A stretch of 64,000 nt of DNA from Anopheles merus (Eukaryota > Arthropoda > Insecta > Diptera > Culicidae): contig NC_054084.1 in assembly GCF_017562075.2 (NCBI RefSeq), positions 2,460,001-2,524,000 on the forward strand, in the 5' to 3' direction. Numbering within the stretch: the first letter of the stretch is position 1; every line of letters starts with the position of its first letter. The notes below the pieces were generated by a model. The model did no database searches. It was not told the DNA's origin and saw nothing but the letters and a program-made list of their open reading frames with translations. The position numbers and the translations under genes were made by a program. This document shows, one piece after another, positions 1 through 13,000 of the stretch.

Positions 1-2745
1 CCACACCACGGGAAGACGGGAATTGTGCGAGTATTTTCAACGAAAACAAGAGACAGATACGTTTAGTGGAGTGTGGCCGGATCGGCTTATATTATTAACA
101 CATCTATTTACAATTAGTTTAATTATTGTGTCGGATGCGATTATGGGCAATTCCGCTCCGTCGTCTGTCGTCAACTAATCTGATTGAAAGTGAGAATGCT
201 TTCATGATAACAAAATAACAAAGAAACCCGAAATGAAACAGAAGAAACGAAAACAAAAAGAAAGGTGTGTGTATCGTGCGTATCGTGGAATGTTGGCATC
301 CGAAAGGATTTTTCGTTTTTTTCGAACTGCTGCTGCCGCCAAAGCTCCCAAAGAAAAATTGGGTCCACAAACAGCACCGCAAAGCCGTGTGGCCGTGAAA
401 GTGATAACACATCCGAACAATTGCCTGTCGAGAGGCCCAGTATTTGAATCTGACCAGTTCCCACAAACCAATCGCCCGAACAGTCAGCAGTTGGTTGCTT
501 CTGTGCCTTGCGATCGCGTTTCGTTGATAGAGTTTTTCCGACCGACTCTTTCCAAGGTGGTGAAGGTGGTCGCGGGGAAACGATCAATTTCGGCAATTCG
601 GAGCGGTCCCCGGGAGGTACCGTGGTACGATGGCGGGCTTCGATGGCGAGGTGGTAAAAGTGAATGAGAGGGTTTGTCGAAAGTGAAAATCGATCAAACC
701 GCCGCCGCTGCCCGAAACGCTGGGATCGTGTTGGCGTAGCACCGCGTTGGGCATACATAATGCCTAAATTACGCTGAAAATTGACCGTGGCAGTGGTGGT
801 GGGGAGTTGACCATGTGAGAACAATTTTCCGCCGCACCACCGCCACTTTTGCAAATGACCTGCAAATGGCTCGCCTCTGTGGCTTGGGAGATTCGATTTC
901 CAATATTTTGTGTCCTTCAGCGATGGGGAAAGAAAAGATACATATTTTGTGTCGTAAAAATAACGATGTATGCGTACGGTGGAGCAAGTGAAAATACTCA
1001 CGATCAGTACAAAACCAATAAAAGGCATGATCGTGTGGATAATTATGACATCACTTCATGAAGTGGGTCAGAAGTGTGTTTATTCTCTGTCTAAAACGAC
1101 AAGGACGGGACAGCATTTTTATTGCTTTTGAAAGAAGATGCAATATTAATTGAAATATTCGCGCTTTACCATAAGCAAAAGGAGAGGAAATATGTTTCCG
1201 GATATTGTCCGGAGTGGTGTTGTGTTGTTTTCTCCTTTTTTTGTATCGCGCGAGATAAATGAAAACAAATACTAAATATACTCGTGTGCACCGGAGCAAT
1301 CTAGCGTGAAAAATGTCTAATAGTATGGCGTCTGTTAAACGGGCGCTGGTGTGTAGTGGAAAACGCTTACTCCCTTGGGGTGTTTACTTTCCTTACTATC
1401 ATCCGTCCTGGGTTTGCATTGAACACTATCGTCGAGTGGGGCGGGTGGGTGTTCGAATCACTGCTAAGGGAAAGCTTCCAAGCTCCAAGCATTGGCGAGG
1501 GTGGTTGCCGCAGATAGGGCTGCAGAAAATTGCAATATGATGGATTAATTAAATTTTACGTTCTATTTAATGTTACGCTTGTGCCTTTGATGCTTCTCCG
1601 GTGTGGTGTGGGGGAGCTCTGCCATCGGATTGGTGGTGAATGCAATATTTATTGGTATCGCAAAAGGAGGAAAAAATGAAAGTTTCACCTTCACTTGGTG
1701 CTGTTTTTTTAGGCAACACATTTTTGTAAATATCCCTCAAAAGTTGACAAAACGATGTATAATGTAGCTCTCTGTGTGATAAATAATACACCTTTCTTTG
1801 CTTGTCGCTGGAAAGTATTCATACAACATTTATTAAAACATTTTCTCCCGCGGATTTATACAAGCGATGACTCGTGAGTGATTTTGTTTTGAAGAAAATT
1901 GCTCGCATTGTAAATACCTTGACCCATCGTTTGCGCTTCTTTATTGTATCTTTCTCTCCGTACCGCCAACAGTTGACTGGGTGCACTTAGGGCACAAAGA
2001 ATATCTTACAGCAATCACGCTGTAATCGATCCGCCCGATCGCCCGAGCTGAAGTTGATACGATGAAGGCGGGCAGAGGGCACCAGGGTTAATATCATATC
2101 AATCAAAGCATACAGACACTGGACAGAGCAACAAGAATAACATTGACCACCGCAGCAGGGAATGGACGCCCATCAGCTTAGAAGCGTATCTTCTATGATG
2201 GTTGGAGGATCAATTCCGCGCTCCTCCCGCCGTTGCTGATCCGCCACGAGTGAGTGAGCCCGATTGCGTAAAAGGAAACAGAAAACCCATTCTGCCATTA
2301 AGCACGGGGTGGAAAGATGCCTTTGTGATTGGCTGTGATTTGAGAGCGATTGTTTGTCAATAAGGTGGTCATATTTAATGGAGGAAGTGCGTAATGCTTT
2401 TTCAATTAGTAACTGTTTCAATTAATATAACTTACTGCAGTAGAGCCAAGAGCGCCGTGCACTTTTGGGGCAGAAAAACTTTCAATAACGCCAAATGGAA
2501 GTGTTTAACATGAAAGCAGAGATGAAAACAAACTTTGAAAAACATGCAGCAAAAGGTACAAACGATGCAAACGTATGAGATATGAGAGAAAACTGAACGG
2601 AAAGCGGAGAGAAGCGAATGAAAGAACAAAAAAGATTTGAGCAAGAGCGGGAGAAAATGGCCCCGCACTGGCGACTGGGAAAAGTGAGAAAACGGAGAAA
2701 AACGCGCACGCAACTCTCGACGGTAGTGAACATGATGGGTGCGCT
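1..2745. other. 5' flank without a supported gene
   Basis: No open frame here has an ATG, splice sites and protein-like composition together. The longest frames, including one on the minus strand over 171-1028, have low-complexity, arginine/serine-rich translations typical of random reading of GC-balanced insect DNA. A 75-codon ATG frame at 1313-1540 is intact but resembles nothing I know. The stretch is best read as intergenic or upstream regulatory DNA of the FN3/ZP-N gene. Confidence 0.5.
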
Positions 2746-2762
2746 CGCGCGCGCGCGCGCGC
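2746..2762. repeat. Alternating CG dinucleotide run
   Basis: A 17-nt uninterrupted alternating C/G run about 1.25 kb upstream of the FN3/ZP-N start codon. Alternating CG is the classic Z-DNA-prone sequence. Its place just before the GC-rich leader of this gene makes a promoter-proximal role possible but unproven. Confidence 0.7.
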
Positions 2763-4003
2763 ACTCACGCCCGTGGTCTACACGCGAGGTCTGCGCAGCT
2801 GCGCGAGTTAGTTGCAATATGAGCGTTCGTTCGAACGGTTCCCGTACAGTTCGCTTCGATCGCTGAAAACTGCTGCCGGACTACACAGCCCCAACGGCTC
2901 TCGTGCTGCTTCTCGTCGTCGTCGTCCTCCTAGGTCGTCTCGTGTTCGGTCGCGTTTGTTCACCGGGCAAGTCAAAGTCACGCGCTACACAGGCCAGGCG
3001 ACAGCGACCAGGAGAGAACGCCAACCACCAACACAGCGCATCAGCAGCATCGGGCGAACGAACGACGGGAGCAATTTGTTTGCTGACAGCCTTCCTGGCC
3101 AGTGTTCTTGGTTGGAGTGGCGCGGTGTATCAGTTGTGCCACCCCGAAGATCCCGATACACCCCCGGGGCCGATTGGAGCAGCAGAAGAGGTGCTTCTTG
3201 ATCCATGGAAATCGTCTCCCTTTCGCTGGGTTGGTTTTCTTTCTTTACGGTCAATTCTGCACCGCGAGGCAGTGCTTGAACGTTAGAGGTACGCGAAGAC
3301 GCGAAGCGCAGCGGGCGAAGAAGTGGAACAGTTCGATTACTGATTACCGGTCGCTTGTTCTGTTTCCCATCTTTGGGGTTCGTTGCGTATACCACCGTTG
3401 AAGTCGTTTGTGTTCTGTTCGTTCGGACGCCCGCGTGGAAGCAGTTCGTTTGGGAGCGCAAAACGGAAGCCAGCGTGCGGTGGCTTCAGTGTATGTGTCG
3501 TGTGATTATGTGTGAAGCGCTAGAATAGAAAAGTCCTCCCCCCCCCCTCTTGTGTGTGTGTTGATTCGTTCTTTTGTTTTGTGGCATCGAGATCGCAAAG
3601 AAAAGGTATGAGAATCGGTGTGTCCAGTCGATGCGGATCATAATCGAGTCCATTGAACTAGATCGAGTGCAGTGTGTGTGTGTGTGTTTGTGTGTGGTTT
3701 GTTGACTCGTTGCGTGTTTGTGAAGTTGCGGCCGGTATATCTGCACTTGACCCGTTAGACAAGAATCTCGTCACGTTGCGACCACATGGCGATGGGCAGC
3801 ATCAGTACAGCATCAACGGCAGCGATCTAAACAGGACCAGCTAGACAAGAAAGTGTGTGTGTCCCGCTGGGGGAGTTAAAGTGCAATCACTTCTCAAAAC
3901 ACGACGCCCCCTCTACCGCCAGTCGTCCATTGACACAGATCGCTCGGGAGTACAGAGAAGTATTTTGTTAGTCAAGTTGTGAGTGTGTGTGTTGAGCCCC
4001 AAA
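2763..4003 (+). promoter_or_regulatory. Probable promoter and long 5' leader of the FN3/ZP-N gene
   Basis: This GC-rich stretch ends at the ATG of the FN3/ZP-N gene (AAAATG, with A at -3). It contains TG/GTGT repeats, for example around 3672-3702, and several short frames without good starts. I infer that most of it is transcribed 5' UTR, because there is no splice acceptor close to the ATG and composition changes near 2750. The transcription start itself cannot be fixed from sequence alone. Confidence 0.35.
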
Positions 4004-7000
4004 ATGTTGTTCTACGCGGAGTGGCAGAGCATCGACAGGAAGCAGCGGAGCTCGCATCGACGCAGCAGCACCACGGCGAGTTCGGGGGCAGTCAGCCTAC
4101 TGCTGGCCGCTCTGGCATTGCTAGCAACTCGGGCAACAGTTTCCGGTCAAGAGGACTCTCAAGGTTTCGGTAAGTACCTAACCTCAATTTAGCTCTTCAG
4201 CAGATCAGTACGGTTTCTCTTTATATTATGGGTGCTCCATTGTGTCAGAGGGGGAAACCCTTGAAAATGTTGGAGTTCATATGAAGCATTATTTTTTCGA
4301 TTAGCGCCCAAAAACCTTGTTGTGTGGAATGAATCTACGGTGCATCATTAGCTACCTTGCCGTATTATGATCGAGGGCAAACACGAAAGGGGTGTGGGGG
4401 TATGGAGAATGGAAATGCAAAGCTTTTAATTTTGGGGCTCGAGGTAAAAGCCAAACTATCCATATGAGGCAAGTAATTCGCTGCCCGATACGCTATAATC
4501 ATGTCCGAACCAAATAAAAAAGGGATCTAATGATTGTGATTTCCCATTAAGCTCATCTTTCGGATGATGATTAAGGGAAGATCGGGCAAATGTAATGGGA
4601 AATGGTTATTACGTATCAAACAGATTCATTTTCCAATTTTCCCAGCCAAAAAGGGATCTTAAATAACGGATTGTGACAGAGGTTTGGGGCGTTTGAGGAG
4701 AATGTTTCGCTTAACTTTTAAATAAATTTCGAACCTATCTCTCACTTTAATCGCCCGCACGGAGGATCGCGGTGTCATTTACGGAACGATTCTTTCTGGC
4801 CGTTGCGAATGACCTCAAAAGCGGAGCATGCCGCTTCCTAGCCAACTCATTACATAAAATTCTGACCATTGCCATTGTGTGTCTCGTTGTCGCTCAGTGT
4901 CACAATTAGCGGACAACAATGCGCTAATGCACACGTAGCCCGGGGGCAGGGGGGAGAGTAGAGAATCGTTCTTCTTTCCTTCCGGTCCGGTCGGTTTTTT
5001 GGGGGTGCGTGGTGCGTGGAATTAATCGGATCGGGCGGACCTCTTTCGGTGGGGGGTTTGTTGTTGGTGCCATTATTCTCGGACGACCTTTGCCTCTTCC
5101 CTTTGTGTTTCCGCTTTTTTCCCAGCTGCGTCCGGGTGAAATGTTCTCAGCCTTTTGTGCTGGCCTTCCCGGCCTGGGGCTGATGGGTTGGAATGCATCG
5201 TCATTAGTCTTTCACAATGGCGATGGCCGTTTGCTTCGGGGGAAAATTCTACTCGCTTGAAGCATCGCCAGCAACCTCCGTTAGATGGCGGACACGGAAA
5301 ACGGAACTGTGTGCCTTTTCCACCCGCACCACCCGTGCCACACCATGGTGTGCATGAATTACGCCCGCTGGGATTGGTTTTAAGCAAGCGGCAATTATGA
5401 TAGGAAAAATTAATTCAAATTAGATATTCTCTCTATAGCTTTAAGAGCGACAGAGTGTGTGAGCGAGTGGGAATAGGAATAGGGAGTGGGTGCATTGAGG
5501 GTTGCTTTTCCACTTGATTCACGCAAAATTCTTACCGAAGCGTGTCGGTGCGTATGTGTAACATCAAAAAGTGTAAATGCTAATCGGAAGAAAGTCCACC
5601 AAGATGTACCAAAGCACCGAGGAAAAGTCTTCCGGAATGAAATGCAAATCGATGATTTGGGGTATGGAAATTTACCATCTTCAGCGCTCCGACCGATCGT
5701 CCCAAGACGGGTGTTGTTCATTCGACTGTGCATCTGCCTACAGAGAGAGAGGGGGAGAAAGGGTGAGGGAGGAAAATGAATCAATCAAAACTTCACACCT
5801 GACTGCATTAAAATCTCCTCCCATGAGGTGGAATGGTAATGCTCTGTGCGTAGAAAAGCAGGACGGAAAGGGGTTGGGGATGGCGAAAAGATTTCATTTG
5901 CTTAAAAAATCGACGCTCTATCCGGCTTTTGCTGTTTTACATTTTGTAGGCATTTTTTCCTCGCCCTATCTCGGTGTTGCATCGACGCACCGCAAAAGCT
6001 CTAAATTCATTGCTCACGTAATGTGCGCTGCCAAAAAAAAAAAAGAACCGACCTCGTTGTGAACGGGCTGTGGATGATCCACCAATGAATCCCCAAAACA
6101 AGCCGTGAAGCCCACACACTCCCCATTTAATCTGGAATGCGGTACGCTGGCGCGTATTACGTGTCCATTCCCTTCCGTTCTCGGTTCACAGTTAGTTAGA
6201 TCGGCGCGCATCTCGGGTGGCGTTCGCGCTCTGGTGCTGTGGTAGGAAGAAATAATTTGTCGTAATTATACACACCTTCTCACATCAACACCCCCCCCGC
6301 CCCCGCCTCGGTCGCTAACGGATTGCACTAGTTGTGGGATGCTTTTGGGCCCATGCCCAGGTTTGGTTTTGTTTCCCAAATTCAATTTTCATCAGTGCTC
6401 CAGCGCGCTCCGGTGTTTGAAGCCGAGTGTAAAAGAAAAGAAAACCTCCAAATTGGGAGGCTGGCGAACGACGGGCAAAGAAGCACATTGTTGCAGCAAC
6501 AAAAGGGCGGCAGGTTTGGTGGCGTGTTTTAATACCAACGGGACTAAAGGGGAACTGTTTCACACGCCGTTTAATTACCGAAAACCCGAGCACAGATAAA
6601 CAATCACGATCAAGCGGAGAACAGAACACTGTAGCTGTGGGGTTGTGTGGCTCTCGATCTTCTTCTAACGGTTCGCCGATCAAGCGACCCGAGCGCACGG
6701 ATGGTGCTCAGAACGATTCTTGCCATTCTACGAAACGTTTCCGAAGGGTTGTTGTTCATTTAAATGAACACTTTATGCTGATTTTTTATGCCCACTCAAG
6801 ACACCACCCGTGATCGATCGATCGGTAGCTATTCCAGCTCAATCAAAAGCTCCCTTTGGCTCCATCTCTCTCTCTCTCACATCACAGCTGGTCAAAAAGG
6901 CAATTCGCGCGTGCGTCTGATTTTGTAATTTTCTTTTCGCTATACCCGCTCCCTGCCAACAGGGAATGATCGTTTCCTACTCTGTTCCAACTGTGTATTT

Positions 7001-10000
7001 TCCAGCCTCCGATTGCTGCTGATGATTGCACATGCTCCTCTCGCGTGCGCGTTGTGGAAATACGCAATCGGGAAGAGCAACGGCGGCGGCTAGATTTGGG
7101 TTAGTAATTACGCAAAATAGGTCTTGTTTGGTAGGGAATAATAGAAGCGTACACGTACAGCAACAGAAGCTTGTACGTGTTTGCGTTTGCGTTTGTGTGT
7201 ACCCTTTTACCCTGCCGGGCCGGTCTAATGAAAACTCGTGCAGATTCCGCCCGCCAGCCCGCCGTCCCCAAAAAACTGAGGCAAAAGGGTGCAATTGGGA
7301 AAGGGGCATTGTAGTAGAGCATTGTGCTGTGTTCATTAGCTTCCCGGCGCTGTAAAGAGAGTGAAAGAGAGATAGGAGAGTAGGGCTGGTACGGTAGCGT
7401 GCTGCTGGGATGATGATTTGTGCTTGCCAAATTTGCCGTAAATTGCAAGTGCCGTAACCAAACAACGTGTGGCGGTGGCAAAGATGTCTTGTTTTTCTCC
7501 TACCGCCGCTTGCGTTGCTTTAAAGTGGTCATTCCGGTTCGGTGTTCGGGGCGGCAAGGGTTGGGATGGGTTACGCAAATTAGCTTTCGTTACGTTGCGG
7601 AGTCTCATTCTGACAGTTCCCTTTTTGCACAAATTCCCCGTTGTGTCGTGACCTGCGGGACGGTGTCGCGCCGCACCGTGCACGTTATTATTACTTCCGA
7701 GAGCTTTGCGGTACTGTTGCGCGAACGGCTGCGCAAGCGAGAGAACGTTTCATCCGACGCTCGGCCGCCATGCTGGTGATGGTGGTTGATGATGCATTTA
7801 CATGCCGTTTGCGGTTGCGTAACCGCAATTATGCGCAAGTTGCTCTCTACCGTGCGCAGCACACACATGTCCCGTACGCACCGGGCTAATGATGGTGTGA
7901 TTGTGCATGGCAGGTACATGTTTGCTTATGGGCACATGGTTCTGATTCAGTCAACGAACTCGAGGGGTTGGTGATGGTGGTGGCTCGGCACGCAGAACAC
8001 AAAAGCCACCCCACCCGTTAGTAGCTGTGTAGTTGTGGTTTGAGACGGGTGGAGGACAGAACAATAATGATTACCATCGCACAGCGCAGCAACACAAAGC
8101 TTTGCACTTGGCACTCTTGGTACTTCTGGTGGCTTCTGCTGAAGGGCCTTTCGCCTGAAATCTGTGCCTAATTGCCCGATGAACATTTACATTTGGAAAA
8201 AGAGCATCGTTATGCATTTGAAATCAAACCGTGCGTGCCGATGTGGCGTTTCTCGCGAGAGAAATGGTTCCTTTGCCCTAAAGCTGCCAGTGGCAAAAGA
8301 ACGGTTATGGTTGAGATAGAATGGGGGCGGCCTCGCCTCGTCTAACTCATAAACATCATGCCCGTTGTGGGGGAGTGGTGACCGTCATCTGCAGAAACTT
8401 GTTCCATTGCCTGCAGAGTGAAGGGGAAGGCTCACAGATTAGCAACGGAACCGAGACCGAGAAGCGGTCACCATCTCTGGACCTTTTGGCTGATGGCAAT
8501 TTAACACGGACGCTCCCAATCGCTGCTCCCACCCGGCACAGTTTGGTGCCCTTTTTTGCATGCTGTCTGTACTGTGTCTGTGTGTGTGTGGTTGTGTGTG
8601 GGACAGGTAGTTTGAAAAGCCCAACTCGCGTGGTGTTATCTTGCCGCGAAAGCATGCGCGTGTTTTATCTTTTTAAGTACTTCGTTCTTTGCCACCAAAC
8701 TACGGACACACACACCCTTCAACCGGAGTGGGATGGATGACTCCTGGCATGCAACGGTATTCGAGTTACCCCCACACACACACACACATACACACACCGT
8801 ATGGCATTCGACACGCATGAGGCAAATTGAATTCTTCGCCCTTTCCATCGCCCGCGAGAAAGGGCGGAAGAAAAGCAGCACACACAAGATCACGATCGTG
8901 TAACCACACTTGAGAAGGCTGGCTTCACCACGGTGGTTCCCTTTTTGTCGTGCGATCTCGCCGGGCATCTACGACGGGGCGGAAAATGGGAAATCTTTGG
9001 TGGTGGTGCTGTTGGTGGCGCTGGTTGTGATTCGAACTATTTGTGGCACACAATGGGATGTTAAGGAAGCAGAGGGAGGGAGTTGTGCGAGGAAGGGGAA
9101 AGTATGTTACAATAGCGCCATTGCGCAACGCACCAATGTTTCCAACCCCGTCCCGGCTGGAACAAACTCAATTATCCGCAATTAGCCGGTGCACGACGTC
9201 ACCTGATGTGCAGTGGTGCGTCTTTCGTGCGTTTCTTTCCGCATTGGAGAAGAGGCCCCAGGGCCAAGTCTTGTTTGGTGTGTTGGGCGGACAAGTGGAC
9301 GAAGGCGACAAACTGCACAAACACTCTCATGCGGGGGTAAGTGTGACAGATTACAGTTATTAGTCCACCGGCCGTCACTCGGTGGGTGTTGTCTCTAATT
9401 GCAAACCTGTGTGTGGATTGTCCGGCCCCTCCACATTCGCAGTCCGTCTGTTTGGTTTCATGATGGATGGCAGCTGCATTTGCTGAAACCGATGCAACAG
9501 GGCCGTGTGTGTTTGCCCTGTTTACTTTACCCGTAATGATGTTTGATTTATCTGGTACTTCTTGGGAAGCTGTCGTCTTAGTTCGTTGTAGCAAACACGA
9601 TCCAGGTCAGGGAAGTCTTGCGCTCGTCGTCGTGTTTATTGAACTGACGAATTGGTTCTCATCTGGACAAATGGCAAACTAAATTTGCACCGAAACTCCC
9701 CAAACGCGACACACACACACACACTAATGGTCGTTGAGCTTAGTGAAAATGACAACCCCTTTCGCTGTGGTTTTAAGGTGACCCACAAAGAAAGCAATCA
9801 GTAGTACACAAAGCAGTACTCTCTCGCGGTAATCGTAATGGCGTGAAAGGTGTGTGTGTGTGTGCGACACAATGAGCTCATCATGTGACGGTTCTGTACC
9901 GCCACCATTCGAGGGGGTTTGTTTTCAACCCCAAAGTGTAAGAAAGCAAGGATAAACACTGTGGAGAAAGGCGTGACGGTAAAAGCATTCCCTTCTGCAG

Positions 10001-13000
10001 CACGAATTGTAGTACAATTTTTCGGTTAATCAACGTCCTTCATGGCCACCGTGTACCACCTATCCCTCCTCTGTGCGGGACACGACTGGACACGCCTGTG
10101 GAAGACCTCGTGACCAATTCGGCGATTCACTTCCTCCGACGCGATACAAAGCGGGCGGAGGAATCATCTAATCGTTCACCTTCCCGCAGCAGACAGGAGT
10201 CGTTAAGCGTAAACGTCGTACAGATATCGATCTTTAATGTCGCAGCCTGGTTTCTTTTTTCGACTACACGGTTCTACTACCGATCATTGCCCCCCTGGTA
10301 CGTTAAATGGTGCAATTTTCGTTGCTCGGTACCTTTTTGCTTGGGGGCCGAAGTACTTGCCGCCCATGAGTCGTTTCCTTTTCATGCCCGATCGCACATC
10401 GGCACCCTCTCCGCCTCGGTTCTTTATTGATGGGCTCGATCGACCGTCCGATGAGAATGGTATTTTGCTGTTATAATTAAAACCAATACCAAAAACCACC
10501 CCTCGAGGGGGGCCCAGGCAATACCAACTCTAAAATTTGGACGGGAGTGTGTGGTGTAGTACCGGTTCTCTGAAGACGGTGATCGTGAGTTCGGGCAAAC
10601 ACTTCTTTCCCTACCAGACCGGACCGGTATTCGCTTCCTTCGCACACACTGTTTTTGGCACGTTTTGATCGAAAATCTCCACTAATGGGGCCTCATTTTC
10701 TCATCTTTTGAAATCGTTTACCTGCTCCCGAGTCCGCTGCTCCCGAAGCCGCAGTCAGCCAGTGATGGGAAATGGGAGTCCACATGTGAGTGACGAACCT
10801 GTCCCAATCGATGCGAGTTGGGTGGGAAGCTGGTGGAGCCAAAGATGATTGGTTCGAGATGGGTTTCTGTGTGGTTGTTTGCTGACGAAGACCTATTTCC
10901 TGGCGGTGGCCGCGTTTAAGCCTTTAAAAGCGACGCGCGATTTATGTTCTCCACTCCCAGGCTGCCGTTTTGTGCGAAAGACACCACCACCACGCCGTCG
11001 AAACGTTTATCTAGCGACCCGCATTCTGTGCGCTTCTGTGCGGACCATTGGAAGATATGCAAATGCGTGGTGACCACACACAAGAGAGAGGTAGTTAAAC
11101 ACCGCAGAGATAGAGAGAGGCTGTAAGATATGGAAATTGTGTTGGTTATTGGTTTCGGGCAATTATTTCGGGGCAGTTCAACAACTTGTGGCATATATTT
11201 TCGCGTGTTTGGGTCAACGAACGTGCGAAGAACTTGGGGAGAGTTGTGTGGTGTGAAATGGTGAGAGAACCGCCCAGTGGAAATGAAACGATATGGCCTC
11301 CGCCTTCCAGTAATTGATGCCAGGCGTTTGCTGCTTGCGCCATGTGCCGGAAGTTGCTGTATCTTGCGTGTACTTTTCTTGTGTCTGTTTCGTCCGATCC
11401 GCTTCTAAACGAGCAAAAGATCACATCGGATCGGATCAATCCCAACGTCCAGGGTAGCGTACGTGATCGTTTGCTGTTCTTCATTTCCGCAGAACGATTG
11501 GCGATCTTGGCGGACGGCGGTGATGAAGTGCTCATGATGGCGCACCGGCGATCACGTTTAACCGATCATAAAACGAGCAAGACGAGCCACTGCCGCCGCC
11601 GCCGCCGCGTCCCGGGAAAACCTGCGCTACCCGCGGGGACTCATTACCGGCGTCGGTTGCCCGCGCAGCAGCTATTCTGTGCTAGGTTTCGCTTTTCATC
11701 GTGTAATTTGAAGCGATACGATCACTTCACCGATCTCCATGGTCGGTAAATCCTCGGTGAGCACATAAAGCAGAACAACAGCCGCGGCAGCAGCCCCCAA
11801 CAGCTGGAGTGGAGTAGGTGCTGAAGCATGCTCTCGAAAGCACTCGACCACAGCAGATGGCAATGGCACTGACTGACGGACTGACTGAATGCCGAGGGGA
11901 TGGAGGGGGTGCTGGAAAAACACGGCTGAATCGGGTGTGAAAATCTTGCCAACAAACACACACAGACAGACAGAGACATGTCAAACAAAGCGCACACAAC
12001 TCTTTGGGAAATGCATAAACCCTCGTGCAATTCAATGAACTCTCTTCTATTCCTCTGTTTCCCCGCTGCGTTCTTTTTTCTTATTATACTGGCAAAGGTG
12101 GGTGGTTTTTGGCGCAAGCAGAACAACCTCCACAAACACCTCCCCTCACCAAATGCTACGGATCATGCACGGTCAGTCGCGATGCTCACGCGCGCCACAC
12201 GCCGCTCTGCTGCGGTGAAGCAATAAACTTTGGCGAGCATAATTGTGTTACGCCACAGCCGCCATCATCCACCACATATGGCCGTGAGCGGGAGGATTGC
12301 GTTCTTTGATTGAAGGTTTGGTGTTCTCCTCAATCGTTGGCATGTTGATGTTTTTCCAGTTTTCCCGCGAGCCCAACCAACCGAGCTCGACGGGGCCGAC
12401 ATCCGAAGAACATTTGTTACGTTTGAAGGAGAAGCGCGATCAGCAAGCAGAAGGTTAAGAACACGCTGCACACGGCGGAGGTGTTCTAGCCATCGACCGG
12501 AACTGAAAAAACTCAACATCGTGTTTCGATGTGAGGCCGTTTCAAATTTGCTCCTTCTCCGCTCCTCGGTCCGTGTGAAGCTTGGGTAAGGTTTCGGATT
12601 AATGCTTCAACCTCAACGGCTCATGCTGTCTGACTATTTTCTCCCATCGTTTGAGAAAGCACTGAGGGCCACTGAGTGAGAACATTCGAGCGATCGTTCA
12701 AGGTGTATGCGGTTGAGTAATGGCTTGATACGGCCTGAATATCTCATGTTCCGAATCTGACAGCTGGAAAGACAGTTTGACAGAGGGCTAGATTTGTAAC
12801 CGACACTCCCAGTCGTGCACTGTGTGAATTTGTGTCCCAAAAAGAAAGAATAGATCTGCTCCAACCGGGTTTGAAAGCGAGATTGTTGTCGGGAATTAGA
12901 ACTGATCAGTGCGACATAATTTTAAAAATGGTAGAAAGTATATCGGATCCCCCCTTTCCCCCAAACGTCCCATCCCAACGTTACGGAGTTAGCGTGCGCT

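Noticed and set aside
171..1028. 285-codon minus-strand frame
   Set aside because: The composition is not protein-like, there is no recognisable domain and no supporting signals.
2903..3286. 127-codon plus-strand frame in the 5' leader of the FN3/ZP-N gene
   Set aside because: It begins at GTG, not ATG. The leucine/valine-rich start comes from a GTCGTC repeat.
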